The position numbers were made by a program, and so were the translations under genes. Of a stretch of DNA of 11,850 bases, positions 1 to 5,627 are shown one piece after another. The notes below the pieces were generated by a model. The model was given only the letters and a program-made list of their open reading frames with translations, was not told the DNA's origin and searched no databases. The number at the start of each line of letters is the position of its first letter. Position 1 is the first letter of the stretch. Origin of the DNA: Desulfonatronospira sp. (GTDB taxonomy: Bacteria > Desulfobacterota > Desulfovibrionia > Desulfovibrionales > Desulfonatronovibrionaceae); assembly GCA_003563255.1 (NCBI GenBank), contig PWSL01000336.1, positions 1 to 11,850 of the forward strand, in the 5' to 3' direction.

Positions 1-90
1 GGACTGGCTCTTCCGGGACCCACTTGTCCCAAAAAATGAGATACTTTAAGCACAAAATGATGCTCAAGTGGGTCCCGGAGTGCCTGTCCC
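1..90. repeat. Imperfect palindromic (REP/MITE-like) element
   Basis: Positions 12-26 and 65-79 are perfect 15-bp inverted repeats (TCCGGGACCCACTTG and its complement) around a 38-nt loop. The pairing continues outward imperfectly: 1-10 (GGACTGGCTC) against 80-89, with a bulge at 11 and two mismatches. The outer arm resembles the GGACAGGCAC / GTGCCTGTCC core of the dispersed repeat found at 81-91, 157-167 and 2140-2150, so this looks like a diverged member of that family in foldback form. The left end may extend beyond the window. REP-like identity is an inference from structure; no transposase is present. Confidence 0.7.
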
Positions 91-167
91 CTGCTTTCCT
101 TAAAAGCGCTAAACAGATACACCAAGATCATTTGGATTAAAAATAAGTGCGGGGGTTGCCTGTCCCC
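81..167 (+). repeat. Dispersed repeat, modules in permuted order
   Basis: Positions 81-120 are identical over 40 nt to 2140-2179 between fliE and fliF. After an 18-nt spacer, 139-167 matches 2123-2150 except for one extra T (GGGGGTTGCC against GGGGGTGCC). In the 2123-2180 copy the two modules are joined through a shared core, TGCCTGTCCCC. Here that core appears twice and the right module precedes the left one, as expected for a junction between two tandem units. No reading frame runs through it. Confidence 0.8.
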
Positions 168-185
168 AATTGAGGCAGGTATAAT
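156..185 (+). promoter_or_regulatory. Possible sigma-70 promoter upstream of flgB
   Basis: A perfect -10 hexamer TATAAT (180-185) lies 18 nt downstream of TTGCCT (156-161), which matches 4 of 6 positions of TTGACA. The -35 lies inside the repeat at 139-167, and the first T of its TTG comes from the single base that distinguishes this repeat copy from the one at 2123-2150. It could supply basal flagellar transcription alongside the sigma-54 promoter about 70 nt downstream. The -10 is convincing and the -35 moderate. Activity is an inference. Confidence 0.4.
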
Positions 186-247
186 ATTTTATTAGTTTCG
201 CTGTAGTGATACTTCAGGGATAAGAAAAAGAGTGAGCTTCCCTGTGA

Positions 248-263
248 TGGAACAGGAGTTGCT
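248..263 (+). promoter_or_regulatory. Sigma-54 (-24/-12) promoter of the flagellar operon
   Basis: TGGAAC-N5-TTGCT matches the RpoN consensus TGGCAC-N5-TTGCW. The invariant GG (249-250) and GC (261-262) are exactly 10 nt apart. The expected transcription start is about 274, leaving a leader of about 65 nt before flgB. Sigma-54 with an FlrC/FleQ-type activator commonly drives basal-body genes in polar flagellates, including Desulfovibrio relatives. The leader holds a small A-rich hairpin region (266-296) followed by a T run (293-300) of unknown significance. Confidence 0.8.
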
Positions 264-338
264 AGTACCTGAAAAAAGGTAAAAGAACCGGCTTTTTTTT
301 CGTATGTTTAATAAGCTTATTGTTAAGGAGAACAACTG

Positions 339-749
339 ATGAAAGCTTTATTCGGCAATTATATCCATGTGACTTCCAAGGTGCTGGACATGCGTCTTGA
401 GCGTCAAAATGTTGTCTCTTCTAATCTGGCAAACGTCAAAACCCCTGGATATCGGGCCAGGCGGGTGGAGTTTGAAGAGCAGCTGCAGTCGGCTCTGAAC
501 CTGGATGCCAGAGGAAAAGTAGACCGTACCAATCCCGGGCACTTACCGGCCACTTTTGATCCCCGAAGTTTCAACGCCGAGTTTATAAAAAGCATGGAGC
601 CCAGGGTGTATCAGGGTGAGGACGCCGTGGACCTGGACAAGGAGATGTCCATCATGTCTCAGAATACATTGATGTATAATGCCCTGAGTATGATACAGCA
701 GAAGAATTTCCATGGGTTGAAAACAATCATATCCGAAGGAGGACAATAA
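339..749 (+). CDS. flgB: Flagellar basal-body proximal rod protein FlgB
   Basis: FlgB forms part of the proximal rod that joins the MS ring to the distal rod in the periplasm. It is exported through the flagellar type III apparatus, so no Sec signal peptide is expected and none is seen. The 136-aa length is normal for the family. The N-terminal region carries the rod-protein signature (SSNLANVKTPGY, about residues 27-38), shared with FlgC, FlgF and FlgG. A C-terminal amphipathic segment (about 103-127) would pack in the rod core. ATG at 339 follows AAGGAG (325-330) with an 8-nt spacer. It is first in the flagellar operon, just behind the sigma-54 promoter. The stop overlaps the flgC start by one base (TAATG). 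Confidence 0.96.
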   Translation: MKALFGNYIHVTSKVLDMRLERQNVVSSNLANVKTPGYRARRVEFEEQLQSALNLDARGKVDRTNPGHLPATFDPRSFNAEFIKSMEPRVYQGEDAVDLDKEMSIMSQNTLMYNALSMIQQKNFHGLKTIISEGGQ

Positions 750-1189
750 TGAGCTTCATGGCATCTCTGGACATAGGAGCATCAGCCCTTAGCGCTGAAC
801 GAACTCATTTAAACGTGATTTCCATGAACCTGGCCAACGCCAATACCACCCGCACGCCGGAGGGAGGGCCTTATGAGCGGAAGAGCGTCCTTTTCAGGGC
901 CACCCCCCTGGAAACCCCTTTCGGCAAGGCCATGCAGACCGAGCTTGAAAGAGAATTGCGCGGTGTCAAGGCCCAGAAAGTCATGTTCGACAACCGTCCC
1001 TTTAAAATGGTCTATGATCCGGCCCATCCCGATGCCAATGGGGAGGGCTACGTAAAAACCCCTGATATTAATGTAGTGGAAGAAATGGCCAACATGTTGA
1101 CAGCCATGCGCACATACGAGGCCAACGTAGCCTCCATAACCAACACCAAGAACATGTTCAACAAGGCCCTGGAAATCGGGCGGGGTTAA
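749..1189 (+). CDS. flgC: Flagellar basal-body proximal rod protein FlgC
   Basis: FlgC is the second proximal rod subunit, co-assembled with FlgB on the FliE/MS-ring base. The protein has 146 aa, typical for FlgC. Two family hallmarks are visible: an N-terminal rod motif (MNLANANTTRTPEGGPY, about 26-42) and the conserved C-terminal helix (NVVEEMANMLTAMRTYEANV, about 109-128), which resembles the C-terminal domain of rod and hook proteins. ATG at 749 shares its A with the FlgB stop, and AAGGAGG (737-743) lies just upstream, so translation is probably coupled. A 62-nt gap to fliE contains no evident terminator. Confidence 0.96.
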   Translation: MSFMASLDIGASALSAERTHLNVISMNLANANTTRTPEGGPYERKSVLFRATPLETPFGKAMQTELERELRGVKAQKVMFDNRPFKMVYDPAHPDANGEGYVKTPDINVVEEMANMLTAMRTYEANVASITNTKNMFNKALEIGRG

Positions 1190-1251
1190 GCCCGGTCAGG
1201 AAAAACCTGTGCTTGAAGCTCAGGTGAAAGGATGGAATCAAGGAGAATAAC

Positions 1252-1569
1252 ATGTCTGTTTCACCCATGGCCCTGAAGGCCTACACTGAAGCTATGCAGA
1301 CCGGTCAAAATATCGCCGGCGGGAAATTGAAAGGGAGCAACAGAGTTCACAACGATTTTGCAGATACCCTGCAGTCTTCCTTGAAAGAAGTAAATAATCT
1401 CCAGGTCAACAAAAATGCAATGATAGAGTCCTTTGCTTCGGGAAAAAGTCAGAATGTGCATGAGCTTATGATCAGCATGGAGAAGGCCGGGGTGGCTATG
1501 CGTATGACCTCAGCTGTACGAAACAAGGTCCTGGAAAGTTACAGAGAACTGATGCAGATGCCTTTTTAA
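1252..1569 (+). CDS. fliE: Flagellar hook-basal body complex protein FliE
   Basis: FliE is the small adaptor between the MS ring (FliF) and the proximal rod (FlgB/FlgC), and one of the first substrates of the flagellar exporter. The protein has 105 aa, the usual size. The conserved C-terminal half is recognisable (VHELMISMEKAGVAMRMTS, about 68-86, then VRNKVLESYRELMQMPF to the end). The start ATG has AAGGAG at 1240-1245 with a 6-nt spacer. In most genomes of this group fliF follows directly; here 733 nt of repeat-rich non-coding DNA intervenes, and the bases just after the stop already form inverted repeats (for example 1592-1599 with 1622-1629). Confidence 0.95.
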   Translation: MSVSPMALKAYTEAMQTGQNIAGGKLKGSNRVHNDFADTLQSSLKEVNNLQVNKNAMIESFASGKSQNVHELMISMEKAGVAMRMTSAVRNKVLESYRELMQMPF

Positions 1570-1620
1570 TAGCGTCCCACCCGGGCGGACCGGGAACGAA
1601 CCGATAAGTAACTGACACCC

Positions 1621-1737
1621 CTCGTTCCCAGGCTCCAGCCTGGAAACGTTTAGTTCTTGCGGCTCCAGCCGCTTCTTCAAAATGGGGCTGGAGCCACAAA
1701 AAAGTGATGTCCCCAGGCAGGAGTCTGGGAACAAGAG
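1621..1737. repeat. Nested palindromic repeat, CTCGTTCCCAGGCTCC type
   Basis: The left arm 1623-1634 folds back on 1637-1648 as a 12-bp stem with one mismatch and a 2-nt loop. At larger scale, 1621-1636 also pairs imperfectly with 1720-1737 (GGAGTCTGGGAACAAGAG), so the whole block is an inverted-repeat element of about 117 bp. Internally, GGCTCCAGCC occurs at 1631-1640 and 1661-1670, and its complement GGCTGGAGCC at 1686-1695. From memory, similar GTTCCCAGGCTCCAGCCTGGGAAC repeats occur in many environmental bacterial genomes. Mobility and function are unknown. Confidence 0.7.
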
Positions 1738-1814
1738 CAAATATCCTCAAATTTGTAAGTGCCTGATTTTATTACCAATACGATTGTAGTTACTTAGAAG
1801 AAATCTGGTTTTTC

Positions 1815-1873
1815 CGTATCTGTTTAGCGCTTTGCATGTGGCATGGTGACTGGCTCTCCCCGCACTTATTTTT
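1815..1873 (-). repeat. Dispersed repeat, inverted copy (left arm)
   Basis: On the minus strand this copy shares both ends with 2123-2180: AAAAATAAGTGCGGGG (complement of 1858-1873) and AAGCGCTAAACAGATACG (complement of 1815-1832). The middle differs. Instead of the TGCCTGTCCCC core it has AGAGCCAGTCACC, which matches the complement of GACTGGCTCT at 2-11. Two core variants are therefore carried on the same flanks. It forms an inverted pair with the copy 249 nt downstream. Confidence 0.8.
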
Positions 1874-1949
1874 AGTGACTTACTCCTGAGACCCTGTCAT
1901 ATAAAACAAGAAAAATTTCGAACAGAGACGGGGTTTCAGCGTCTGGTAA

Positions 1950-2049
1950 TGGGACTGTCCCCGCTAAGATCCAACCAGATAAAAGGCAACCAGTTTTGTG
2001 AATTAAAGATTTCAGTAACCAAAAAAATGTTGACGCGGGGACTGTCCCA
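1950..2049. repeat. Inner inverted repeat, GGGACTGTCCCC type
   Basis: Positions 1950-1964 (TGGGACTGTCCCCGC) and 2035-2049 (GCGGGGACTGTCCCA) form a 15-bp inverted repeat with one mismatch around a 70-nt A/T-rich loop. Each arm is itself nearly self-complementary (GGGAC/GTCCC). A perfect 12-bp palindrome TCCCAATTGGGA overlaps the right arm at 2045-2056. The pair is nearly concentric with the outer arms 1815-1873 and 2123-2180. Confidence 0.7.
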
Positions 2050-2081
2050 ATTGGGATAAGAGCACTTCTTTTTCTTGGGTT

Positions 2082-2096
2082 GCGGGCATAGCCTGC
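2082..2096. repeat. Short hairpin repeat, GCGGGC-ATA-GCCTGC
   Basis: A 6-bp stem with one G-T pair closes a 3-nt loop. It is a diverged sibling of the perfect hairpin at 2215-2231, with the same layout and a loop of the same size. No T run follows, so it does not look like an intrinsic terminator. Confidence 0.5.
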
Positions 2097-2122
2097 TTTA
2101 GCTGATGTGTAGATCATTACTG

Positions 2123-2180
2123 AAAAATAAGTGCGGGGGTGCCTGTCCCCTGCTTTCCTTAAAAGCGCTAAACAGATACG
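2123..2180 (+). repeat. Dispersed repeat, complete copy (right arm)
   Basis: This is the most complete copy in the window: left module (AAAAATAAGTGCGGGG), core TGCCTGTCCCC (2140-2150) and right module ending AAGCGCTAAACAGATACG. Positions 2140-2179 are identical to 81-120 upstream of flgB, and 2123-2150 match 139-167 with one indel. It is inverted relative to 1815-1873. The 40-nt identity suggests recent spread or gene conversion. Confidence 0.85.
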
Positions 2181-2214
2181 TTTTTCCTGATAACAAAGAA
2201 GAGATAACTCAGGT

Positions 2215-2231
2215 CGCGGGCAAAGCCCGCG
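2215..2231. repeat. Perfect hairpin CGCGGGC-AAA-GCCCGCG upstream of fliF
   Basis: A perfect 7-bp GC-rich stem with an AAA triloop ends 71 nt before the fliF start codon. It lacks a following T run, so it is a poor rho-independent terminator. In the mRNA it could stabilise the 5' end of a processed fliF transcript. A diverged copy lies at 2082-2096. Confidence 0.6.
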
Positions 2232-2302
2232 TTTGATTCTCTCGAATTACTTTTGCAGAAACCGCCAAACCTGAACTCAGAACAGAATATGAGGATTTCA
2301 AC

Positions 2303-3904
2303 ATGCCCCCGTTTATTCAAAATCTTCAGGAAAAAGTCACAGGCCTCTGGCTCGAGAGTTCCCTTCCGCAGCGTATCCTGGTGGCTGGGCTGGGGCTTTC
2401 GGTTATAACAGCCTTTATCCTTCTAATGCTTTTTGTCACCAGGCCTGACTACCGGGTTTTGTCGTCGGATCTTTATCCCGAAGATGCCTCCAGGGTGGTG
2501 GATGTTCTGGAACGGGAAAATGTCCGCTACCAGCTTGAGGATGACGGCACCACAATTCTGGTGCCGGCGGAAGATATGCACAAAATGCGCCTGGCCATTT
2601 CCAGGGAAGGTGTGTTGCGGGGTAAGGGATTGGGATTTGAGCTTTTTGACGATACCGGGATCGGGCAGACCGATTTTGTGCAGAATGTTAATTATCAGCG
2701 TGCCCTGCAGGGAGAACTGGCCAGGACCATATCGGAGTTCACCGAGGTGGAGCACGCCAGGGTGCACCTGGTTATGCCTGAAAGGAGCCTTTTCATTCAA
2801 GAACAGACGCCGCCTTCAGCTTCCATAGTGCTGCAGCTAAGTACCGGACAGAGGCTGGAGTCAGGGCAGATCCAGAGTATCGTCAACCTGGTGGTGACAG
2901 GCGTGGAGGGCATGCACAGGGACAGGATCACCATATCAGACACCAGGGGCAGGGTCCTGTATGAACCCAAGGAAGACGTGCTGGACGGTATGAGCAGCAC
3001 CCAGTTGGAGTATCAGCTCAACTTTCAAAGGGACCTTGAAAGACGCATAGAACATATGCTGACACCTTTTGCCGGTCCGGGCAGGGTTATAGCCAAAGTA
3101 AACGCAGACCTGGATTTTGACAGGCGAACCACTAGACAGGAGATTTTTGATCCCGATGGCAGCGTAGTCAGAAGTGAACAGAGATCAGCTGAGGAAAGCA
3201 GTGGAGCAACTTTTATGGAGGAGGGTGTCCCGGAACCCGATTTTCAGCAGGGGTTTGACGGACCCGCCACAACCCAGGAAACTTCAAGAACAAGCCGTAC
3301 TACCAACTTTGAGATCAGCCGGGAAGAACATAATATTGTGGCTTCAGTGGGCAGCGTTGAAAGGCTGAGTGTTGCTGTACTGGTTGATGGCGAATATGTG
3401 GTGAATGATGCCGGGGAAATGGTTTATGAGCCGCTGGCGGACGAAGAGGTACAACTTATCCGGCAGTTGGTGGAGAGAGCGGTGGGCTTTGACCTGGAGC
3501 GCGGCGACAGCATTGAGGTCAGCAGCGTATCTTTCGGGATACCCGAAGTCGACCCCGAACCTACGCTTATGGACAACCTGGCCCAGTATTTCCAGACTTT
3601 TGGAAAACCACTTCTTAATGCCCTTATTGTTTTACTTTTTCTCCTTCTTGTGGTACGTCCAATAATTATGACAATCTTGAAGCCAAAGGTTGAAGAAGAA
3701 GAAGGAGAGGAAGCCGAAGGTCTGCCCCAGGCCGCCGAAAGGGAAGCTCTGGCTCCAGGCATGGGTGACGAAGAAGTCGAAGGCATGCAGGACCAGAAAA
3801 GGATTGAAGGTATCAAGGCCTTTGCATCCCAACTGGCTGAGGAAAACTTTGATCAGGCCTTTGCCGTGGTTAAGAAATGGCTTAAAGAGGAGAAGGTGGT
3901 ATAA
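2303..3904 (+). CDS. fliF: Flagellar MS-ring protein FliF
   Basis: FliF forms the inner-membrane MS ring, the foundation of the basal body and the mount for the FliG rotor. The protein has 533 aa, within the family range. Two membrane segments are visible: about residues 25-45 (ILVAGLGLSVITAFILLML) and about 437-457 (LLNALIVLLFLLLVV). Between them are the YscJ/FliF ring-building domains (about 50-220) and the FliF C-terminal domain (about 250-430). A cytoplasmic acidic linker (EEEEGEEAEG) leads to the C-terminal tail (about 498-533, ending KKWLKEEKVV) expected to bind the FliG N-domain. ATG at 2303 has GAGGA (2291-2295) 7 nt upstream. With the repeat-filled gap behind it, its transcription depends on read-through from flgB or on a promoter I could not identify. 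Its stop directly abuts the fliG start. Confidence 0.97.
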   Translation: MPPFIQNLQEKVTGLWLESSLPQRILVAGLGLSVITAFILLMLFVTRPDYRVLSSDLYPEDASRVVDVLERENVRYQLEDDGTTILVPAEDMHKMRLAISREGVLRGKGLGFELFDDTGIGQTDFVQNVNYQRALQGELARTISEFTEVEHARVHLVMPERSLFIQEQTPPSASIVLQLSTGQRLESGQIQSIVNLVVTGVEGMHRDRITISDTRGRVLYEPKEDVLDGMSSTQLEYQLNFQRDLERRIEHMLTPFAGPGRVIAKVNADLDFDRRTTRQEIFDPDGSVVRSEQRSAEESSGATFMEEGVPEPDFQQGFDGPATTQETSRTSRTTNFEISREEHNIVASVGSVERLSVAVLVDGEYVVNDAGEMVYEPLADEEVQLIRQLVERAVGFDLERGDSIEVSSVSFGIPEVDPEPTLMDNLAQYFQTFGKPLLNALIVLLFLLLVVRPIIMTILKPKVEEEEGEEAEGLPQAAEREALAPGMGDEEVEGMQDQKRIEGIKAFASQLAEENFDQAFAVVKKWLKEEKVV

Positions 3905-4912
3905 GTGCCTCAGGATAAATTAAGCGGCGTCCAGAAAACCGCCATCCTGCTTTTGGCCCTGGGAGACAGCTTTACAGCGGAAGTCTTCAAGCGCCTGGAT
4001 AAAAATGAGATTACCAGTGTTTCCAAAGCCATGCTTGAAATGGAAGCCGTGCCCAAGGAAAAAGCTGAGGAGGTTCTTAAGGAGTTCAATCAGACCCTGA
4101 TCGAGGGTCAGGAAATGCTTATGGGCGGGCCTGACCATGTCAAGAGAATGCTGACCAAACTGCTTGACTCTGATACCGCCAAATATGTTATGGATGCTCT
4201 GGAACTGGATACGGGCCCTGCTCCTTTCCGTGAGCTCATCAATGTCAGTCCCAAGATCCTGGCCCAGATTCTGAGAAACGAACATCCCCAGACCCTGGCC
4301 CTGATATCCGGCCACCTGCCTTCGGATAATGCCGCAGAACTGCTTCAGAATCTGCCCCACGGCATACGTACCGAGGTGCTGATGCGCCTGGCCAGGCTGG
4401 AGGCTGTTCCCGAAGATATGCTTATGGAGGTGGACAAGGTGCTTCAGAGTCAACTCATTGCTATAGGGGCGAAAGAAGGTCGCAAGGTCGGTGGCATTCC
4501 GGCGGTTGCAGAGATCCTCAATTCAGTTGAGCGAAGCATCGAAGAAGAAGTCCTTTCAGATATCGAGGAAGAATCCGCTCAGCTGGCTGAAGATATTCGC
4601 CAGCTTATGTTTGTGTTCGAGGATATCCAGGGGCTGGACGACAGAGCCATACGCGAACTCTTAAAGGAAATCAGCAACGAGGACTTGACCCTGGCTCTGA
4701 AGACCTCATCTGAAGAGTTGATGAACAAGTTTCTGTCCAATCTCTCGGAGCGGGCTGCAGGCATGATTATGGAAGACCTGGAAATCATGGGCCCGGCCAA
4801 ATTGTCAGACGTGGAGGCGGCTCAGCAGAATATTGTAAAGTCGGTACGCAGGCTGGAGGCCGAGGGCCGGGTGGTTATTGCAGGCAAGGGAGGCGGAGAT
4901 GTCCTTGTCTGA
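3905..4912 (+). CDS. fliG: Flagellar motor switch protein FliG
   Basis: FliG is the rotor protein of the C ring. Its N-domain binds FliF, its middle domain binds FliM, and its C-domain contacts the stator. Length is 335 aa, as usual. The middle-domain EHPQ motif is present at about 126-129 (NEHPQTLALI). The C-domain has the conserved MFVFEDI stretch followed by the charged torque-helix region (LDDRAIRELLKEIS to SERAAGMIMEDLE). The start is GTG at 3905, immediately after the fliF TAA with no spacer. AGGAG/AAGG lies at 3888-3896, and no ATG or upstream alternative fits the full N-domain. Its last 14 nt overlap the fliH start. Confidence 0.97.
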   Translation: MPQDKLSGVQKTAILLLALGDSFTAEVFKRLDKNEITSVSKAMLEMEAVPKEKAEEVLKEFNQTLIEGQEMLMGGPDHVKRMLTKLLDSDTAKYVMDALELDTGPAPFRELINVSPKILAQILRNEHPQTLALISGHLPSDNAAELLQNLPHGIRTEVLMRLARLEAVPEDMLMEVDKVLQSQLIAIGAKEGRKVGGIPAVAEILNSVERSIEEEVLSDIEEESAQLAEDIRQLMFVFEDIQGLDDRAIRELLKEISNEDLTLALKTSSEELMNKFLSNLSERAAGMIMEDLEIMGPAKLSDVEAAQQNIVKSVRRLEAEGRVVIAGKGGGDVLV

Positions 4913-5627
4913 TAATGCCGGCGGAGCCAGAATGGGCCGTGTGATTTACGGTCTGCAGAGCAGGAGACTGGATGAGATTGACAGGGAGGCGGCTAGTTCA
5001 GTCAGGGTAGGTACCCAGGAGGACGAACAGAAGTTTTTGCTGCGGGTCAAGCAAAAAGCCATGGACAAGGCTTCGAGCATCTTGAATCAGGCCCTGGAAG
5101 ACGCCGTGCAGATCCGGGATGATTCATTCAGGCAAGGATATGCAGAAGGTCTGAAAAAGGCCGGGGAAGAGATAGAAAAGCAGAAAAAGGATCTGACCCA
5201 ACAGTTTGAAAAAATTTTGACCCAGATGCAGAAGGAAAAAAAGGCCATCTACGACAGACATCGTGAAGACCTGGTAATGGTTATGCTGGCCGGCCTGGAA
5301 AAGGTAGTGGGATATAAAATCCAGGAGGATTATGTCCGGATCATGGATTATCTTTTGCTTGAATCTCTGGAAATGATGGAGCATTCCAGGGAAATTACCA
5401 TTAGTGTAAATGAAAAAGATCAGGATCTCGTCAAAGAGCTTCTGGAAAAAGTAGTGGAAAGCCGACCGGAATATGCCGGCTGCAGGATCAAGGCTTCAAA
5501 AAAAATTAAGCAGGGAGGAGTTGTGCTGGAAAGCGGCCGGGGTATGGTGGATAATACCCTGGACAACAGGTACAGCAAGGTGAAAGAACTAGTGGACAAG
5601 GTGTCTCTGAAAGAGGAAAGTTCATGA
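4899..5627 (+). CDS. fliH: Flagellar export ATPase regulator FliH
   Basis: FliH is the stalk-like partner of FliI. It inhibits and localises the ATPase at the C ring. The 242-aa protein has a long charged coiled-coil segment (about residues 80-125, rich in K, E and Q) and a C-terminal FliH/YscL-type domain with the typical GGVVLESGRGMVDNTLDNR region (about 205-223). I chose ATG at 4899, which has GGGAGG at 4888-4893 with a 5-nt spacer, over an in-frame TTG at 4878 that would add seven residues and has no better ribosome binding site. It overlaps the fliG end by 14 nt and the fliI start by 4 nt (ATGA), implying translational coupling. FliH is weakly conserved in sequence; position and C-terminal motif carry the call. 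Confidence 0.93.
   Translation: MSLSDNAGGARMGRVIYGLQSRRLDEIDREAASSVRVGTQEDEQKFLLRVKQKAMDKASSILNQALEDAVQIRDDSFRQGYAEGLKKAGEEIEKQKKDLTQQFEKILTQMQKEKKAIYDRHREDLVMVMLAGLEKVVGYKIQEDYVRIMDYLLLESLEMMEHSREITISVNEKDQDLVKELLEKVVESRPEYAGCRIKASKKIKQGGVVLESGRGMVDNTLDNRYSKVKELVDKVSLKEESS

Larger units (their letters stand above)
1570..2302. other. Gene-free, repeat-rich interval splitting the flagellar operon
   Basis: This 733-nt stretch separates fliE from fliF and contains no credible gene. The only long frames (for example 1872-2117 minus) run straight through palindromic repeats, resemble no protein I know and lack a good ribosome binding site. At least four hairpin-forming repeat types are present: GTTCCCAGGCTCC-type (1621-1737), the dispersed repeat in inverted orientation (1815-1873 and 2123-2180), a GGGACTGTCCCC-type pair (1950-1964 and 2035-2049), and GCGGGC-loop-GCCCGC hairpins (2082-2096 and 2215-2231). 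I found no sigma-54 promoter with intact GG and GC elements for fliF here. Confidence 0.8.

Noticed and set aside
1496..1750. 84-aa and 76-aa minus-strand frames overlapping the end of fliE
   Set aside because: They overlap fliE and the 1621-1737 palindrome and resemble no protein I recognise.
1839..1854. TGGCATGGTGACTGGC as a sigma-54 promoter for fliF
   Set aside because: The -24 part fits, but the invariant GC of the -12 element is missing, and the site lies inside a dispersed repeat more than 440 nt from fliF.
2030..2059. TTGACG ... GATAAG as a sigma-70 promoter for fliF
   Set aside because: The -10 matches 4 of 6 positions at a poor 19-nt spacing, and the region is the arm of a palindrome.
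1872..2117. 81-aa minus-strand frame in the fliE-fliF gap
   Set aside because: It runs through both arms of the inner inverted repeat and a hairpin repeat; its GTVP segments are just repeat sequence translated. No ribosome binding site.
1570..2302. CRISPR array
   Set aside because: The repeats are few, in both orientations and unevenly spaced, with no regular repeat-spacer periodicity and no cas genes.
4878..4898. Upstream TTG start for fliH
   Set aside because: ATG at 4899 has a GGGAGG site at proper distance; the extension adds only seven residues with no support.
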